Shown here piece after piece: positions 33,847 to 41,965 of a stretch of 41,965 bases of DNA. The stretch is from Bacteroidales bacterium (lineage in GTDB: Bacteria; Bacteroidota; Bacteroidia; Bacteroidales; F082), in the NCBI GenBank assembly GCA_018399335.1, contig JAGYNM010000008.1, forward strand, positions 1-41,965, given 5' to 3'. The translations under genes were made by a program, and so were the position numbers. The notes below the pieces were generated by a model that was not told the origin of the DNA, ran no database searches, and saw only the letters and a list, made by a program, of their open reading frames with translations. Every line of letters starts with the position of its first letter. Position 1 is the first letter of the stretch.

Positions 33847-35667
33847 ATGAAAAAAGGATTTCTACCGTTAAGTTTATTATTGACACTCACACTCTTAGCC
33901 GGAACAAGTCTTTTAGCCGGAACGCCGGATAATGAGGTTAAAGCTACACCTCAAAATGATCAGCAACCCACTGCTGAATCGTATTTAAAAAGCTTAAAAG
34001 CTAACCAGCATACAGGCACTATTGATGCCAGGCAAGTGTTGGAAGCCATGTATCAGACAAAGAATTTAGCTTCGAACCGCGATCGCGAAACATTAAACTG
34101 GACTAATCTTGGCCCGGATAATTTTGGCGGGCAGGTAAAAGCTATTTTGTTCGACAACAGAGCTGGTAATGAGGGTACAATTCTAATTGGTGCCAGTGGT
34201 GGCGGAATTTGGAAGTCAGTCAATAATGGTATTACCTGGAGCCGTGTAAGTACTAACAACATGATGGTTAGTAGTATGGTGCAGGCAGCTAACGGCGACA
34301 TTTACGTTGGAACAGGAGATGGCTTTAATGCGCAGGATTACAATGGCTTAAGCGATTTCGAATACACCTCAGGATTAATTGGCCAGGGCGTATATAAATC
34401 GACTGACGGCGAAAACTTTGTTCAGCTTGAAAGCACCTTACCCGCTATTAATGATAACACTGCAGCCTGGGCTTTTGTGAACGAACTGGCCGTGAATGAA
34501 TCAGGTCATGTTTTTGCCGCTACAAATGCCGGACTGATGGTTTCTACTGATGGTGGTGCCAGCTGGACAGTAGCTTCTGATGAAGAAGGCACTGAACTCA
34601 GCATGAATGCTACTGATGTGAAAGTTGGAAGCGATGGAATTGTTGCAGCAAGTATTGATAACAAATGCTATATCTCCAAACTTGGAGATATCAATGCTTT
34701 TATGAATCGCTCGACTGGTGACTCTGTTTCACTTCCATTCGAAAATGTTTCACGTCTCGAATTAGCCGTTGCACCCTCCGATCCTAACAAATTATATGCA
34801 AGTGCAGTAACTAGTTTTGGAGTTCATGCCGGTATATTTGCTTCCTCTGATAAAGGTGATACTTGGGAAGTTATTTTACCAGCAACTAACTCCATTGATA
34901 TTTATCAAACATATGGTAATTACAACAATAATATTACTGTATTTCCTAACGATCCTGACCGGATTTTAATAAATGCCGTAAACCTTTGGCAAGGAAGAAG
35001 AATTAATGAAGAAGGATTATATTCATGGGATACCAAATCCAATGGTTTTGGTTCAGATTTCAATCCATTTTACGTTCATATCGGACAACATATAACAGCC
35101 TTTAATCCCAACGCCAGCAATCAAATTTATATTGGTACTGATGGCGGTATTTTTAAAGGAAGTATTTCTGGCGAAGAAATAACCTTTGAAAGTTCAAACC
35201 GTAACTTTATCACATCCAGATTCTATTCCGTTGCACCAACAGGACAGGAAAACAGAGTTGTTGGAGGTTCACAGGACAATGGAACCATTTATGTTTCATC
35301 AACCGGAAATACGGCTAAAGAAGGCGAAATCATTTACACCGCCTCTATCCCGAATCATGGCGGCTCAGCAGTAGTTTCAACAATTGACCCCAACGCTGCT
35401 GTTGTGAGCTCAATTGCAGGAAGCATGGATAGAACTGAGGATATGGGATTTACCTTCTCTACACAGTTTTTGGGTTCGCTCATGGGTAATACTCAGGTCT
35501 TTAATACCCCAATCAAGCTATGGGAAAGCTATGACAATGAAAATAGCAGGGATTCAGTTACTTATGCTAAAAAGAATTATGCTGCCGGAGATGTATTAAA
35601 AGTAAAAAGCGGCAAAAACAACGATCATCCTTTTATTACACCTGCCTGCAGCTTTGCAAAATGGTGA
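33847..35667 (+). CDS. Secreted BNR-repeat beta-propeller protein, N-terminal frame
   Basis: The first 606 codons of a larger gene that probably runs to 36752. A signal peptide (1-24) is followed by propeller repeats with Asp-box/BNR-type motifs: SVNNGITWSRVS, STDGGASWTVAS and SSDKGDTWEVI. The frame ends in an artificial tail: reading is normal up to about GKNNDHPF, after which the real protein (LPAALQNGDSIRVKDIV) continues in another frame from 35642. BNR propellers of this size are sortilin/glycosidase-like secreted proteins; no substrate can be inferred. The gene has a long leader and a good promoter. The C-terminal sorting domain encoded near 36505 shows it is type IX cargo. Confidence 0.85.
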   Translation: MKKGFLPLSLLLTLTLLAGTSLLAGTPDNEVKATPQNDQQPTAESYLKSLKANQHTGTIDARQVLEAMYQTKNLASNRDRETLNWTNLGPDNFGGQVKAILFDNRAGNEGTILIGASGGGIWKSVNNGITWSRVSTNNMMVSSMVQAANGDIYVGTGDGFNAQDYNGLSDFEYTSGLIGQGVYKSTDGENFVQLESTLPAINDNTAAWAFVNELAVNESGHVFAATNAGLMVSTDGGASWTVASDEEGTELSMNATDVKVGSDGIVAASIDNKCYISKLGDINAFMNRSTGDSVSLPFENVSRLELAVAPSDPNKLYASAVTSFGVHAGIFASSDKGDTWEVILPATNSIDIYQTYGNYNNNITVFPNDPDRILINAVNLWQGRRINEEGLYSWDTKSNGFGSDFNPFYVHIGQHITAFNPNASNQIYIGTDGGIFKGSISGEEITFESSNRNFITSRFYSVAPTGQENRVVGGSQDNGTIYVSSTGNTAKEGEIIYTASIPNHGGSAVVSTIDPNAAVVSSIAGSMDRTEDMGFTFSTQFLGSLMGNTQVFNTPIKLWESYDNENSRDSVTYAKKNYAAGDVLKVKSGKNNDHPFITPACSFAKW

Positions 35668-36752
35668 TTCTATCAGGGTGAAAGATATCGTATCTACAAA
35701 ACTGTTTATTGCCATTGCTAACAGGTTTGGATGACAAAAGATGTCCTTAAATTCTTGGTATTCAGCCAGAATGGTACGAATTAAAACACAAGTGTTAACT
35801 TCTCCGAATTCCACAGTCGATGGCTTATTCAAAAGATGCTAATCACCTTTTGTGGCACACGCGATGGAAAATTATTCCATTTCAAATCTGGCTTTGGCCT
35901 ATAATTATGACCTTGCTGACGTAAACAGCCCACAATGTATCGTAAGAACCCGCCAGCTTCCCGTTAATATCCCCGGCACATCCGATCCTATTAGTCAAGC
36001 CATTACGTCAATTTCGTTGATCCAAACAATCCTAACAATGTGATGATCACCTTAGGAAATTATGGAAACGATCAGTATGTGATGATGACTACCAATGCTT
36101 TGGATGCTGGACTACTTTTGTAAGCAAACAAGGCAACTTGCCAAAATGCCGGTATATTCATCCATCATTGAAATGAGCAATCCTGAAAAAAGCAATGTTA
36201 GGTACAGAGCACGGTATTTTTATTACCGACGACATATTTAGCAGTAGTCCCAATTAAGGTTGCCGGATCAGGGCGAAATGGGTAATGTTCCGTATTCGAT
36301 CTTAAACAGCAATGGATAAACAAGTCTGCAGATACAGCTCAACCGATCAATGTTGACACCACAGTACTTCATTATCCTGAACGAATAACTACGGCATCAT
36401 TTACGCGGCTACTTTTGGCAGAGGATTCTACAGATGCAACAACTTCAGGAAACCTGTAGGTGTGGAAGAAAATCCTTTCATCGCATCTAATTCAAATGAG
36501 CCGGTAGTTACGATGTATCCAAATCCTGTTAGAGGGTCTAACCACCTTGCAATATGAAGTCTTCCAAAATGCCAATGTATCTTATCAGGTATTCGATCTT
36601 CTGGAAAAAGCTCATTCTTTCGCAAGAACTTGGCAACCATACTGTTGGAGACTATCAGGAAACTTTTAACTTGACAAACTCAGACGTGGTGCTTACATTT
36701 TAAGACTCAACAGTGGGAATACTAATAAAGCCTCAAATTCTTCGTATATTAA
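35642..36752 (+). pseudogene. Frameshifted C-terminal part of the same propeller gene
   Basis: Protein-like text continues here in pieces across all three frames. Pieces include LPAALQNGDSIRVKDIV (from 35642), VWMTKDVLKF (35725), ISNLALAYNYDLADVNSPQ (about 35879), DPNNPNNVMITLGNYGND (about 36020), AMLGTEHGIFITDDI (about 36197), NNYGIIYAATFGRGFY (about 36383), MYPNPVRGSN (about 36512) and GAYILRLNSGNTNKAS (about 36690). The last pieces are a type IX (Por) sorting domain; with one base restored the end would read KFFVY and a TAA at 36750-36752. About a dozen small indels interrupt otherwise good coding sequence. The pattern fits consensus errors better than decay. Confidence 0.8.
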
Positions 36753-36782
36753 TTGAATATTGACCTCAAAATCAAGTATTAA

Positions 36783-37041
36783 ATGAAAAGATTTTTATCC
36801 GCTTCAATCATAGTGCTCTTATTTGGATTTCAACTTTCAGCACAGGAGCGTATTTACACACCAGAGATGATAGCGCCAGAAAATGGAGCTATTGATCAGA
36901 TGCCTAATGCACTGCTCGGGACTGGAATGCCGTTGCAGGCCAAGGCACTGAAGTAACCTACGAAAGTGCAACTCTCATGAAGACGAAACCTTCACCAATC
37001 CTATTTCGTTTCCACAAACAAATGTTACTGCTTATGAAATG
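36783..37041 (+). pseudogene. Frameshifted 5' end of the FN3/propeller cargo gene
   Basis: The gene's true start is probably the ATG at 36783: MKRFLSASIIVLLFGFQLSAQ is a clean signal peptide. RIYTPEMIAPENGAIDQMPNALL then begins an FN3-like domain. The frame breaks near 36915, continues as WNAVAGQGTEVTYE in another frame, and breaks again near 36975, after which SHEDETFTNPISFPQTNVTAYEMSEL is in the frame of the long downstream reading frame. With two or three small corrections this joins the gene at 37039-39054 into one protein of about 755 residues. Confidence 0.78.
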
Positions 37042-39054
37042 TCAGAACTTGGTTTCAATGAAAACCTATTTCTGGCGAGAAGAGCCAACGATGGTATTCC
37101 ACTTCGACTGGTCAGAACCGTGGTCATTTACCATTGTAAAACAGTAACTTTAACTGCTCCCGGAAACGCTTCAGTCCAAAATCCTGATGCAATCCTGGAA
37201 TGGATGCAATTACAGGTATTGGCTGGCGGATATGACATTGAAGTGGATACAGCCTACAGTTGGCGTGTGGAATCTTCAGGACAGGATGAAGATCTCTTTG
37301 ATGTTTATGAAATTGACGAAACCACGGCATGGGCTGTTGGTTCCTCAGGAACAATCGTAAAAAGAGAAAATGGGGTTTGGACGAATTTCGAAAGCCCTGT
37401 TAGTGTTGATCTGTTAGATGTTTACTTTACCTCTGCAACTTCTGGTTGGATTTGTGGTGTTGATGGCATTCTGCTTAACTTTGATGGAACTACCTGGAAT
37501 GAGGCTGTTTCAGGAACAACAGAAGATTTAAATGGTTTGTTTTTCGCTTCTGAAAATGATGGCTATGCTGTTGGAAATTCAGGAACAGCACTTCACTACG
37601 ATGGGTCAAACTGGAATCCAATTGATGTTGGGTTAACCGGACATCTTTTTGCAGTACACGGAATCGACAGTGAAAATATTGTGGTATCAGGTGCTTCTGC
37701 AACAAGTTCCATTTTCGATGGCACAAGCTGGACTGATTATTCAGCTGGTAGCAGAGATATACTTGGCGTATGGATGCTTGCACCTGATAATATCTGGGGA
37801 GCTGCCAAAGGTGGACGTATGTACAGCTTTGACGGAGCAGAATGGACAGAACAAACTGTTGGCAATCGCGACTGGCGAGATGTTTACTTTTTAGATGCTG
37901 AAACAGGCTATATGGTTGGCCGTAACGGATCTCTTGCTGCATTTGACGGAATAGCATGGCAACTTTCTGCCAGTGGCACAGGAACTGATCTGAGCGGCAT
38001 GCATATATATGACGAAAACAGCGGATATCTTGTAGGTAACGATGGTATTGTAATTTCGTACCAGGGAGATGGGTTTAACAGCGACTATCTGAAAAGCTAT
38101 TCTGTTGGAAGTGATATAGTTGAATTCCAATTAAACAACCTCATGTTTGGTAAAAACCACTATTTCCGGATGAGAGCTAAACATGCCACTTCTATCTCGG
38201 AATGGTCATCAGCTGGTGCATTTAGTGTAATTGCTTATCCTGAGCTGGACGACCCTTCAAATAATGCCAACAATATTATTCTTGATCCCACACTTTCATG
38301 GGATGCAATTAGCGGCGTAGCACGTTACGGACTTCAGGTATCGATGGACGAAGACTTTACAAACCCATTACTCTTCGAAACAAACGAAACCAGCTATACT
38401 ATTTCAGGTTTAATATTTGGTCAGGATTATTATTGGAGAACGAATGCCCGCCATGCCGGTGGAGTATCTGAATGGTCACCTGCATTTAAATTCACTACTA
38501 TTAGTACTGTAACCTTAACAGCCCCTGCAAATAATGCCACTGATGTTTCCAGACTTCCACGCCTGACATGGGCTGAAATACACGGAGCAGAAAAATATCT
38601 GGTTGCTTTGGATCACACACCTGATTTCACAAATGGTGAACATGAATATGTTGAAGATAACTTCTGGCAGCATGTTTTCATGCTCGATCCGCTCGAAACT
38701 TACTACTGGCGCGTGAAAGCTATTCAAGGTTTGGATACCACTGCATGGAGTGCAACATGGAGTTTTACAACAGCAAACGAAACTTCAATTGATGAGCAGC
38801 TGCAACAGGCATTTACTATTTATCCTAATCCTGCTAATGATTATTTCCAGTTGAAAACTGAAGCAATAACAGTGCCTCAAGCACAACTTGAAATCTATAA
38901 CATTATTGGAAGCAAGGTTTTTGCACGGGAAGTTACTTTTGGAGCAAATCAGCAAATGGTAACTATACAATTAGATGATTTTAAATCAGGCCTTTACTTC
39001 GTGAAGCTGATTAATGGAAACAGTGCATACACCCAAAGGCTAATCATTGAATAA
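37039..39054 (+). CDS. Type IX-secreted protein: FN3-like repeats with an inserted seven-blade propeller
   Basis: 671 codons open from an internal Met; the real protein starts at 36783. Two further compensating shifts garble residues about 14-32 and 54-62 (DWSEPWSFTIVK and a DAITGI-like stretch lie in other frames). Parts in order: the end of one FN3-like domain; the start of a second (VTLTAPGNASVQNPDAILEW); seven repeats of about 39 residues (37270-38075, for example GYAVGNSGTALHYDGSNWNPI); the rest of the second FN3 domain; two more FN3-like domains (about 400-490 and 493-585); and a type IX sorting domain (about 590-671: FTIYPNPANDYFQL, SGLYFVKLINGNSAYTQRLIIE). Secreted and probably surface-attached; ligand unknown. 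A terminator follows. Confidence 0.85.
   Translation: MSELGFNENLFLARRANDGIPLRLVRTVVIYHCKTVTLTAPGNASVQNPDAILEWMQLQVLAGGYDIEVDTAYSWRVESSGQDEDLFDVYEIDETTAWAVGSSGTIVKRENGVWTNFESPVSVDLLDVYFTSATSGWICGVDGILLNFDGTTWNEAVSGTTEDLNGLFFASENDGYAVGNSGTALHYDGSNWNPIDVGLTGHLFAVHGIDSENIVVSGASATSSIFDGTSWTDYSAGSRDILGVWMLAPDNIWGAAKGGRMYSFDGAEWTEQTVGNRDWRDVYFLDAETGYMVGRNGSLAAFDGIAWQLSASGTGTDLSGMHIYDENSGYLVGNDGIVISYQGDGFNSDYLKSYSVGSDIVEFQLNNLMFGKNHYFRMRAKHATSISEWSSAGAFSVIAYPELDDPSNNANNIILDPTLSWDAISGVARYGLQVSMDEDFTNPLLFETNETSYTISGLIFGQDYYWRTNARHAGGVSEWSPAFKFTTISTVTLTAPANNATDVSRLPRLTWAEIHGAEKYLVALDHTPDFTNGEHEYVEDNFWQHVFMLDPLETYYWRVKAIQGLDTTAWSATWSFTTANETSIDEQLQQAFTIYPNPANDYFQLKTEAITVPQAQLEIYNIIGSKVFAREVTFGANQQMVTIQLDDFKSGLYFVKLINGNSAYTQRLIIE
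37270..38075 (+). repeat. Seven tandem propeller blades (YCF48/BNR-like)
   Basis: Seven units of about 39 codons share the pattern L..V.....GW.VG..G....FDG..W. Examples are DLLDVYFTSATSGWICGVDG, DLNGLFFASENDGYAVGNSG and DWRDVYFLDAETGYMVGRNG. The DNA is diverged between units, so only the protein repeat is obvious. Seven units make one closed beta-propeller. Confidence 0.82.
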
Positions 39055-39077
39055 GCCATAAAGCGCAAAGATTCATA

Positions 39078-39112
39078 AACACCTGTTGATCGATTCAGCA
39101 GGTGTTTTTTTA
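39078..39112 (+). terminator. Intrinsic terminator after the FN3/propeller gene
   Basis: AACACCTGTTG (39078-39088) and CAGCAGGTGTT (39096-39106) pair over 11 bases, one of them a wobble, with a 7-base loop, then a T run. It lies 24 bases after the stop. Confidence 0.92.
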
Positions 39113-39293
39113 TGCCCAAAAATTTGGCATGAACAATTTGCAATAAACATTAATCAAGCTAAATATCATCATCCCCATCTAAAGGTAACTTCACTTAATT
39201 AAGGAAATTTGGAAGAATAATGCTGACCGAACTTGCTTAATTATTACTTCCGGTCAAGCTCATATAAATGGTGAGATTCAAAAAAATCAAGCC

Positions 39294-40067
39294 TTAAAAA
39301 ACATTGAACCGCTTCCCGAAACCAAAACTGATATAAAAGGTCAGGAAGAAATTTTGATTTTTATTGTCAGCCATTATGGTTACTCCCTGAGGGAAAAACT
39401 CAACAGCACCCCCAACTTCAACGGCCTTAATCTGAGTTTTTACATAACCAAACTCAAAATTCAATCCCGATTTAAAATAAATACCCGGCCGGATTGAAAT
39501 CTCACCAAGGCCTTTTGTAAATGGTGCTCTCCCATAAATATCATCGGTGCTTGTAGTACCTTCGTCATATCGCTTGGTTTCGATTACAAGATTTCCATTA
39601 ACACCCTGTTCAATATTTATCACAAAATAATAGTAAGGCTTTTGAAAGGCCAGACTGGCGCCACCTTCAATTAGCCAGCGCAATTCAATCCCTCCCCAAT
39701 AAGGTTTTTGGTTAAGCAATTTTTTCACGCCATAACCAGCCCGAAGCATAAATACATCATTAAGCTTTCCATAAACATATCGCTTTGAATTGTTATAGTA
39801 AGGATTGATGATTTTCACCTGCTTGAGTGATTTCACCGTGATCAGTTCAAAATTCAAAATGGTGGTCGAGAAGGCAGTCTTATTCCGGCCCGGCCTGTAA
39901 CTCAATCCAAATCCCAGGTTATGCGCGGTGATATTGGCTGTTCGCTCGCGGTTATAAATGATTTGTTCAGACACATCATCCAAATCTTCATTTGAAATGT
40001 TCTGCCCAAAGGCAACTCCTGACAAAACCAGAAGAAAAATTAAAAGAAATGATGAAGCCTGCTGCAT
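39294..40067 (-). CDS. Outer-membrane beta-barrel protein, unknown
   Basis: 257 residues from the ATG at 40065-40067 (MQQASSFLLIFLLVLSGVAFGQ, a clean signal peptide). The frame is open 50 codons further up, but that stretch overlaps the small lipoprotein gene in another frame. The mature part has alternating strands (NLGFGLSYRPGRN, LRAGYGVKKLL, YWGGIELRWLIEGGASL, ISIRPGIYFKSGLNFEFGYVKT). It ends in FYISFGFGKRFNVF with a terminal Phe, as in outer-membrane barrels. The family is not recognised; perhaps a 10-12-strand barrel. It follows the 42-codon lipoprotein gene by 49 bases on the same strand and is probably in one unit with it. Confidence 0.82.
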   Translation of the reverse strand: MQQASSFLLIFLLVLSGVAFGQNISNEDLDDVSEQIIYNRERTANITAHNLGFGLSYRPGRNKTAFSTTILNFELITVKSLKQVKIINPYYNNSKRYVYGKLNDVFMLRAGYGVKKLLNQKPYWGGIELRWLIEGGASLAFQKPYYYFVINIEQGVNGNLVIETKRYDEGTTSTDDIYGRAPFTKGLGEISIRPGIYFKSGLNFEFGYVKTQIKAVEVGGAVEFFPQGVTIMADNKNQNFFLTFYISFGFGKRFNVF

Positions 40068-40116
40068 AGTAAAATGTTTAAAAACAGCGGCCAACGGGTA
40101 AATATTTCCCGGGCTA

Positions 40117-40245
40117 TCAATAACGTGTTTCGCGCTGATATTTATGCGATTCACCATAAGCAGCACATTTGCTGGTAGATTTGCAAGAAGTAGCTGCCAG
40201 TGACACTGCAAAAACAAATAGAATTAAAACAGCAATTTTTTTCAT
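40117..40245 (-). CDS. 42-residue small lipoprotein
   Basis: Minus-strand ATG at 40243-40245, stop at 40117-40119. The product starts MKKIAVLILFVFAVSLAATSC and ends KSTSKCAAYGESHKYQRETRY. This is a textbook lipoprotein signal: two Lys, a hydrophobic core, then a lipobox AATSC with lipid Cys21. The mature peptide is only 22 residues, with one more Cys (26) in a KCAAYGE stretch. Similar small Cys-Lys-Ser lipoproteins with a CxAYG motif occur in other Bacteroidota as far as I recall, but this needs a search. It precedes the barrel gene at 39294 by 49 bases. The length and coding quality make chance unlikely, but translation is unproven. Confidence 0.72.
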   Translation of the reverse strand: MKKIAVLILFVFAVSLAATSCKSTSKCAAYGESHKYQRETRY

Positions 40246-40352
40246 ATCTTAGCGGAAGGTTAAATTATCCATTAAAAAATTTGTTACAAAGTAACATATA
40301 ATCTTTCTAAGAACAAAAAACGAAGCTTAATATTGTTCAAAACACAAAACAA

Positions 40353-41033
40353 ATGCCGACCAAGCCAGAAATTGAAGACAGTTGGTACAAGGTACTAAAA
40401 GCTGAATTTGACGCGCCCTATTTTACAGCGCTTAAAAGCTTTCTTCAGGAGGAAATGAAGCAATACAGTGTATTTCCGCCCGCTAAGCTTATCTTTAATG
40501 CTTTCAATAAAACACCCTTGCCTGCCGTAAAGGTAGTAATTGTAGGTCAGGATCCCTATCATGGACCAGGGCAAGCCCACGGATTGGCCTTTTCGGTTCC
40601 CGATGGTGTTAAACCTCCTCCCAGTTTGATGAATATTTACAAAGAATTGTATTCCGACCTGGGTATCACACCTTCAAAAAGTGGCAACCTGGAAAAATGG
40701 GCTAAAGAAGGCGTTCTGTTGATAAACACATCGCTTACAGTGCGTTCAGGCCTAGCAGCCTCACATTCAGGAAAAGGCTGGGAAAACTTCACTGATGCTG
40801 CTATCAAAGCTGTTTCAGAATATCGGGCCGGAGTAGTTTTCATGCTTTGGGGCAACCATGCCATCAGCAAAGAAAAACTGATCAATTCATCTAAACATTT
40901 AATACTCAAAACAGTCCACCCGTCCCCATTATCTGCTTCCCGTGGTTTTTTTGGCTGCAAACATTTCTCAACCGCCAATGATTACCTGCAAAATATTGGA
41001 TTTCTACCAGTAGATTGGCAACTTGACTCCTAA
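40353..41033 (+). CDS. ung: Uracil-DNA glycosylase, family 1
   Basis: 226 residues, the usual length. The water-activating motif GQDPYHGPGQAHGLAFSVP has catalytic Asp67 (QDPYH, 66-70). The DNA-intercalating motif HPSPLSASRGFFG has His189 and the Leu loop. The uracil pocket also includes LLINTSLTV (Asn at 125). The enzyme removes uracil from DNA that arises by cytosine deamination or dUTP misincorporation, starting base excision repair in the cytoplasm. The start at MPTKPEIE fits family starts. It is divergent from the small lipoprotein gene. Confidence 0.98.
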   Translation: MPTKPEIEDSWYKVLKAEFDAPYFTALKSFLQEEMKQYSVFPPAKLIFNAFNKTPLPAVKVVIVGQDPYHGPGQAHGLAFSVPDGVKPPPSLMNIYKELYSDLGITPSKSGNLEKWAKEGVLLINTSLTVRSGLAASHSGKGWENFTDAAIKAVSEYRAGVVFMLWGNHAISKEKLINSSKHLILKTVHPSPLSASRGFFGCKHFSTANDYLQNIGFLPVDWQLDS

Positions 41034-41115
41034 TGATTTTTTTGAGGCAATTTGATACAGGATTGCCCAATTAAAATTTTCGTACATTGCGCCGGTTTAA
41101 TTAAAAAACAAATCT

Positions 41116-41965
41116 ATGCGTAAACAGTTTATTCTAACCACATTGCTGGTGATGAGTTTTATTGCTCTTCATGCCGGCGGTTACCAGGTGCGCCTGCAAA
41201 GTAACAGAAGTACAGGGATGGGTCTTACAGGAACAGCCCTGCAAATGGGAGCATCTTCTATGTTTTATAACCCGGGAGCTTTGGCGATGATGCAAAGCAA
41301 AACCGATTTCTCTTTGGGTGCCAGCGGAATTATTTCCCGAATCAGCTTCCGAAAATTTGAATCGGATATCATTGCTGAAACAGACAACAGCATGAGTACT
41401 CCATTTTATGTTTATGGTGCTGGAAAAATCAATGAGAAATGGTCAGTAGGATTAGCCATTTATACCCCTTACGGTAGTTCATCCAAATGGGAAGACAGCT
41501 GGGCCGGACGTCTGCTAATCCAGAATATCGCTTTACAAGCAATATTTTTTCAGCCAACAATTGCTTACAAAATCAGTGACAAAATTGGTATTGGTGCTGG
41601 ATTGGTTTATGCCACAGGAAAAGTTGAGCTGCAAAAAGGCCTAAACTATGGATCTGATAGTTATGTAAACCTGGAAGGCAGCACCTCAAATATCGGCTTC
41701 AATGCTGGCTTGTATTTCCAGGCGAGTGATGAACTTTCTTTTGGTTTAAATTACCGTTCGGAAGTCGTTATGGAAATTTCAGGTGGAGATGCCACTTTTA
41801 ATGTACCAACTGCCGTTGGAGCAAGTATCCCTGCTACAAACAAATTTGATGCTGCATTACCAATGCCCGCCAACCTTGATTTTGGTGTATCCTATCAGGC
41901 AACAGAAAAACTGCTTGTATCAGCTGAGATCAATTATGTGATGTGGGAAACTTATAAAGAACTGG
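41116..41965 (+). CDS. OmpP1/FadL/TodX family outer-membrane transporter (3' end beyond window)
   Basis: 283 codons are visible from the ATG at 41116, with no stop before the window edge. A signal peptide (MRKQFILTTLLVMSFIALHA) is followed by the family's N-terminal hatch-like segment GGYQVRLQSNRSTGMGLTGTALQMGASSMFYNPGALAMM. Beta strands typical of the barrel follow: KWSVGLAIYTPYGSSSKWED, SWAGRLLIQNIALQ, IGIGAGLVYATGKVEL, LSFGLNYRSEVVM, ANLDFGVSYQATEKL. FadL-type channels carry hydrophobic molecules such as fatty acids or aromatics across the outer membrane. The substrate cannot be told from sequence. It is on the same strand as ung, 82 bases after its stop. Confidence 0.92.
   Translation, partial: MRKQFILTTLLVMSFIALHAGGYQVRLQSNRSTGMGLTGTALQMGASSMFYNPGALAMMQSKTDFSLGASGIISRISFRKFESDIIAETDNSMSTPFYVYGAGKINEKWSVGLAIYTPYGSSSKWEDSWAGRLLIQNIALQAIFFQPTIAYKISDKIGIGAGLVYATGKVELQKGLNYGSDSYVNLEGSTSNIGFNAGLYFQASDELSFGLNYRSEVVMEISGGDATFNVPTAVGASIPATNKFDAALPMPANLDFGVSYQATEKLLVSAEINYVMWETYKEL

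Noticed and set aside
34746-34755. TGTTTCACGT, resembling the left half of a parS site
   Set aside because: The right half does not match and it lies inside the propeller gene. A second CACGTG-like spot near 7482 matches even less.
35642-37220. Programmed frameshifting as the cause of the broken frames
   Set aside because: The breaks are many, in both directions, without a shared slippery motif, and cross two genes.
39112-39131. Near-palindrome ATGCC...GGCAT just after the terminator at 39078
   Set aside because: Short and imperfect, without a neighbouring promoter; probably chance or part of the terminator region.
40068-40217. Longer start of the barrel protein gene (50 extra codons)
   Set aside because: The signal peptide begins at 40067 and the extension overlaps the small lipoprotein gene in another frame.
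40282-40296. Palindrome TGTTAC-AAA-GTAACA between the small lipoprotein gene and ung
   Set aside because: The arms are only 6 bases in an AT-rich gap and no regulator or second copy supports it.
1-41965. Mobile elements, CRISPR arrays, tRNA or rRNA genes, restriction or defence genes
   Set aside because: None recognised on either strand; gene content and base composition look uniform, with no integrase, transposase or spaced repeats.

Overview
The window comes from a Bacteroidota chromosome, most likely the Bacteroidales/Marinilabiliales side, though that finer placement is inference. Supporting signs are an LpxC-FabZ fusion between lpxD and lpxA, a complete Bat (aerotolerance-type) operon, DUF5683, DUF3276 and DUF4625 proteins, two large secreted proteins ending in type IX secretion (Por) sorting domains, and promoters of the Bacteroidota type (TTG, about 19-21 bases, then TAnnTTTG). 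I saw no rRNA, tRNA, CRISPR array, insertion sequence or phage gene. The window looks like core chromosome plus some secreted and surface proteins.

Layout. Bases 1-3917 (minus) hold a tight unit: ftsK translocase, a LolA-like periplasmic carrier and a DUF481 outer-membrane protein cut by the window edge. Bases 4044-7845 (minus) hold a metal-uptake-type unit: Fur-family regulator, TonB-dependent receptor, DUF4625 lipoprotein. A perfect 9+3+9 palindrome overlaps its predicted promoter, and terminators lie on both sides. Bases 7904-13632 (minus) carry parA, parB, DUF5683, dapB, a lipoprotein, lepB and a cyclophilin, headed by a good promoter. A DUF3276 (PUR-type) gene and a 2-oxoacid dehydrogenase E2 gene diverge around 14.1-14.35 kb. 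They are followed on the plus strand by a DEDD exonuclease, an FAH-family hydrolase, a small membrane protein and a 680-residue secreted HEFGH metallopeptidase of no family I recognise. Bases 19860-23618 (minus) carry a DoxX protein and lpxA, lpxC-fabZ and lpxD.

Bases 23881-33574 (plus) form the Bat locus: MoxR ATPase, DUF58 protein, a BatD-like membrane protein, VWA proteins BatA and BatB, the Gln/Asp-rich TPR protein BatC, BatD, BatE, and a transglutaminase-like lipoprotein that appears to lack its catalytic Cys and His. Most junctions overlap or nearly touch, and an internal promoter probably serves batD-batE.

Bases 33847-39054 (plus) encode two secreted type IX cargo proteins. The 3' part of the first and the 5' part of the second (about 35.64-37.22 kb) are crossed by many small frameshifts, while recognisable protein continues from frame to frame. 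This looks like a patch of poor consensus sequence rather than gene decay. The second protein carries seven about 39-residue propeller blades that appear to be inserted inside an FN3-like domain. The right end holds an outer-membrane barrel gene, a 42-codon lipoprotein gene, uracil-DNA glycosylase, and the start of a FadL/OmpP1 family porin cut by the window edge.

I did not find a clearly new multi-gene system. The best leads are the palindromic operator of the Fur/TonB unit, the unassigned metallopeptidase, the propeller-in-FN3 architecture, the inactive transglutaminase-like protein of the Bat locus, and the tiny lipoprotein paired with a barrel.
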